A stretch of 64,000 nt of DNA, from the NCBI GenBank assembly GCA_019261985.1, contig JAFAQY010000132.1, positions 88,105 through 152,104 on the forward strand. Reading direction: 5' to 3'. The notes beneath the pieces were generated by a model. The model did no database searches, was not told the origin of the DNA, and was given only the letters and a program-made list of their open reading frames with translations. The stretch is from Bryobacterales bacterium. Its GTDB lineage: Bacteria > Acidobacteriota > Terriglobia > Bryobacterales > Bryobacteraceae. Positions 62,156-64,000 of the stretch are shown here, piece after piece (position 1 is the stretch's first letter; each line of letters opens with the position of its first letter). The translations under genes were made by a program, and so were the position numbers.

Positions 62156-63439
62156 ATGCATCGCGTGGTAATCGTCGGCGGCGGCTTCGGCGGTCTGGCA
62201 GCCGCGAAGGCGATACGCTACGCTCCGGTCGAAGTGACGGTGGTGGACCGGCGCAATTTCCATCTCTTCCAGCCCCTCTTGTATCAGGTAGCGACCGGAT
62301 CGCTGTCGCCGAGCGAAATCGCGACTCCGTTGAGGACTTTGGTGCGGAATCAAAAAAACGTTCGCGTGGCCATGGATGAAGCGGTTTATCTGGATACCAA
62401 GAACCGCCGCCTGGTTCTTTCCAGCGAGACCATCCCTTACGATTCGCTGATCGTCGCGACCGGAGCGCAGAATCATTTCTTCGGCCACGGCGAGTGGGAA
62501 CAATCGGCGCCCGGCCTCAAAACGATCGAAGATGCGACGCGCATCCGCCATAAGATTTTGGAGGCGTTCGAGAAGGCCGAACTGGAGCGCGACCCGGATG
62601 CGCGCCGAGCTTGGCTCACATTCGTCCTGGTGGGCGGCGGCGCCACGGGTGTAGAACTCGCCGGGGCGTTGGCCGAAATTGCGAACGATACTCTGCGGGA
62701 CGATTTCCGCTCCATTCGTCCGGAAGAATCTCAGATCCTATTACTGGAGGGCGCAGACAGGCTTTTACAGAGCTTTCCCGAGGATCTTTCCAAGGCCGCC
62801 GAGCAATCATTGGCGCGGCTCGGCGTACAGGTCCGGACACGTGTTCGAGTAACCGCGATTGACGCCGATGGGGTCACTTTGTCCTCACAGCAGCGTCCGG
62901 AAACCATCGCATCGAAAACAGTGATTTGGGCGGCGGGCGTTGCGCCTTCCGATTTCACCGGCATCGTTGCGCGCGCGACGGGCGCTGCCACCGATCGAGC
63001 CGGCCGAATCTGCGTTCAATCCGATCTCACGGTTTCCGGGTATCCGGAAATTTTCGTGATTGGCGATGCAGCGCACCTGGAGTGGAAGGGAGCACCGCTG
63101 CCTGGAATTGCTCCCGTCGCGATGCAGCAGGGCAGGCAGGCGGCTGAGGCGATTATGGAACGCTTACGCGGCTATCCGGCGCCGGAATTCCGCTACCGCA
63201 ATAAGGGAAACCTGGCAGTGATCGGACGCAATGCCGCGGTCGCAGACTTCGGACGCTTGAGATTTCACGGCCGGCCGGCGTGGCTGCTATGGCTGTTCGT
63301 CCATTTGATGTACCTCGCCGAATTTCGGAACCGGCTGATCGTGTTTATCCGTTGGGGTTTTTCATACCTGACCTTCGATCGAGGCGCGAGATTGATTACG
63401 GGGGCCGCCGACGCTCCCGCCTCAGCCGCCCGGCGTTGA
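62156..63439 (+). CDS. ndh: Type II NADH:quinone oxidoreductase
   Basis: 427 residues. FAD site VIVGGGFGGL near the start; NADH site VLVGGGATGVELAGAL near 160; FVIGDAAHL near 300. The C-terminal LLWLFVHLMYLAEFRNRLIVF is the amphipathic membrane-anchoring helix. Passes electrons from NADH to quinone without proton pumping. Confidence 0.93.
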   Translation: MHRVVIVGGGFGGLAAAKAIRYAPVEVTVVDRRNFHLFQPLLYQVATGSLSPSEIATPLRTLVRNQKNVRVAMDEAVYLDTKNRRLVLSSETIPYDSLIVATGAQNHFFGHGEWEQSAPGLKTIEDATRIRHKILEAFEKAELERDPDARRAWLTFVLVGGGATGVELAGALAEIANDTLRDDFRSIRPEESQILLLEGADRLLQSFPEDLSKAAEQSLARLGVQVRTRVRVTAIDADGVTLSSQQRPETIASKTVIWAAGVAPSDFTGIVARATGAATDRAGRICVQSDLTVSGYPEIFVIGDAAHLEWKGAPLPGIAPVAMQQGRQAAEAIMERLRGYPAPEFRYRNKGNLAVIGRNAAVADFGRLRFHGRPAWLLWLFVHLMYLAEFRNRLIVFIRWGFSYLTFDRGARLITGAADAPASAARR

Positions 63440-63443
63440 AACT

Positions 63444-64000
63444 CTACTCTTCTGTGACTAAGGCCCTTACCTCGAACGCGCGCTTCCGCGCTGTGGCGAC
63501 CACCTCCCCTCGATACTTCAATTTCCCGTTTACCAACAGGTCCACTGGTTTCGATAGCGGATAGTCGAATGCGAGAACATCTCCGTTTTCCAGGTCGAGC
63601 AGCTCCCCGACATTCAAGGTCGGTCCGTGCAGGCGCACGTCGGTCTGCAGGATCGCGGGGCGAATTAGCCGCAGCACGCGTGCCCGCTCTTCTTCGGTTG
63701 CCTGGGTTTTGCGGACGCTCCACTGTTGATCGAATTTCTGCCGCAGCATCTTAACGATGATGGACGGTATACCGATATTCATCATGCCCGCTCGATCGCC
63801 GATGCGAACTTCCAAGCTGATTGCGACCACCGCTTCATTCGGCGCGAGGATCTGAAGCACCTGCGGTTCTGTTTCGTGGGCGTCAATCGAGAATTCGAGC
63901 GCCGTCACGGGATGCCAGGACGCGCGCAGATCGTGAAGGATTACATGCAGCAACCCCTCGAGAATACTCTGCTCGATTTCTGTGATCTCGCGAGTCAGAT
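63444..64000 (-). CDS. fliM: Flagellar motor switch protein FliM, C-terminal part (runs off the right edge)
   Basis: The frame is open from the right edge (LTREITEIEQSILEGLL) to the stop at 63444, about 185 codons. Central-domain features SLEVRIGDRAGMMNIGIPS and a C-terminal SpoA/FliN-like domain (LLDLENGDVLAFDYPLSKPV) fit FliM. Binds CheY-P and sets flagellar rotation sense. Convergent with ndh. Indicates a motile organism, in line with the CheB genes. Confidence 0.9.
   Translation of the reverse strand, partial: LTREITEIEQSILEGLLHVILHDLRASWHPVTALEFSIDAHETEPQVLQILAPNEAVVAISLEVRIGDRAGMMNIGIPSIIVKMLRQKFDQQWSVRKTQATEEERARVLRLIRPAILQTDVRLHGPTLNVGELLDLENGDVLAFDYPLSKPVDLLVNGKLKYRGEVVATARKRAFEVRALVTEE

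Overview
The window reads as a chromosomal stretch from an Acidobacteriota bacterium, most likely close to Bryobacterales/Candidatus Solibacter. This is inferred from family content, not from a marker gene: a TIGR03435-type secreted protein, a TonB-dependent receptor with an N-terminal carboxypeptidase-regulatory-like domain, a PadR regulator coupled to a small membrane protein, several secreted families I associate with Acidobacteria, and moderately high GC. No rRNA, tRNA, CRISPR array, intact insertion sequence or prophage was found.

Layout. 1-8.1 kb is signalling: a left-truncated CheB-CheR-PAS hybrid on the minus strand, then on the plus strand a LuxR-type regulator, a histidine kinase, a stand-alone CheB, a TPR lipoprotein-like protein and a PP2C phosphatase. 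8.1-16.7 kb holds a patatin-like hydrolase, a SAM hydrolase, a decayed locus for membrane proteins with a serine-hydrolase motif (10.7-13.0 kb), a haem protein and an EF-G paralogue. 17.2-22.4 kb is a tight operon of porin, secreted glutaminase, porin and secreted amidohydrolase. 22.7-32.4 kb carries secreted proteins, an enoyl-CoA hydratase, an AddB-like helicase-nuclease coupled to an unknown gene, and a three-gene overlapping operon of aminoglycoside-phosphotransferase-like protein, adenylylsulfate-kinase-like protein and NUDIX hydrolase.

32.4-48.2 kb is the most disturbed part. It contains a decayed AbrB/VapC toxin-antitoxin pair, a frameshifted TIGR03435 gene, an RcnR-like metal repressor facing a promoter with an embedded operator and two tiny ORFs ahead of a TonB-dependent receptor, a 381-bp duplication fused to a fragment of a 2-oxoacid dehydrogenase E1 beta gene, a short-chain dehydrogenase fused to the back half of leuA, and a frameshifted membrane glycosyltransferase. 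48.4-64 kb is orderly again: an ABC exporter, a PQQ dehydrogenase whose 3' end is tandemly re-duplicated with a palindromic element (185-bp period), a secreted phosphodiesterase-like enzyme, a four-gene ABC cluster that includes a permease-amidohydrolase fusion, an Ada/Ogt alkylation-repair pair, a type II NADH dehydrogenase and the end of fliM.

A family of dispersed palindromic intergenic elements, made of short GC-rich hairpins around TTGGCAA or GGCTTCAGCC-like cores and often bounded by GTGGGGC and GCCCCAC, recurs at least nine times. Seven genes are interrupted by single frameshifts or stops. Several coincide with deletion or fusion scars that are hard to explain by sequencing error, but the isolated one-base shifts could be errors.
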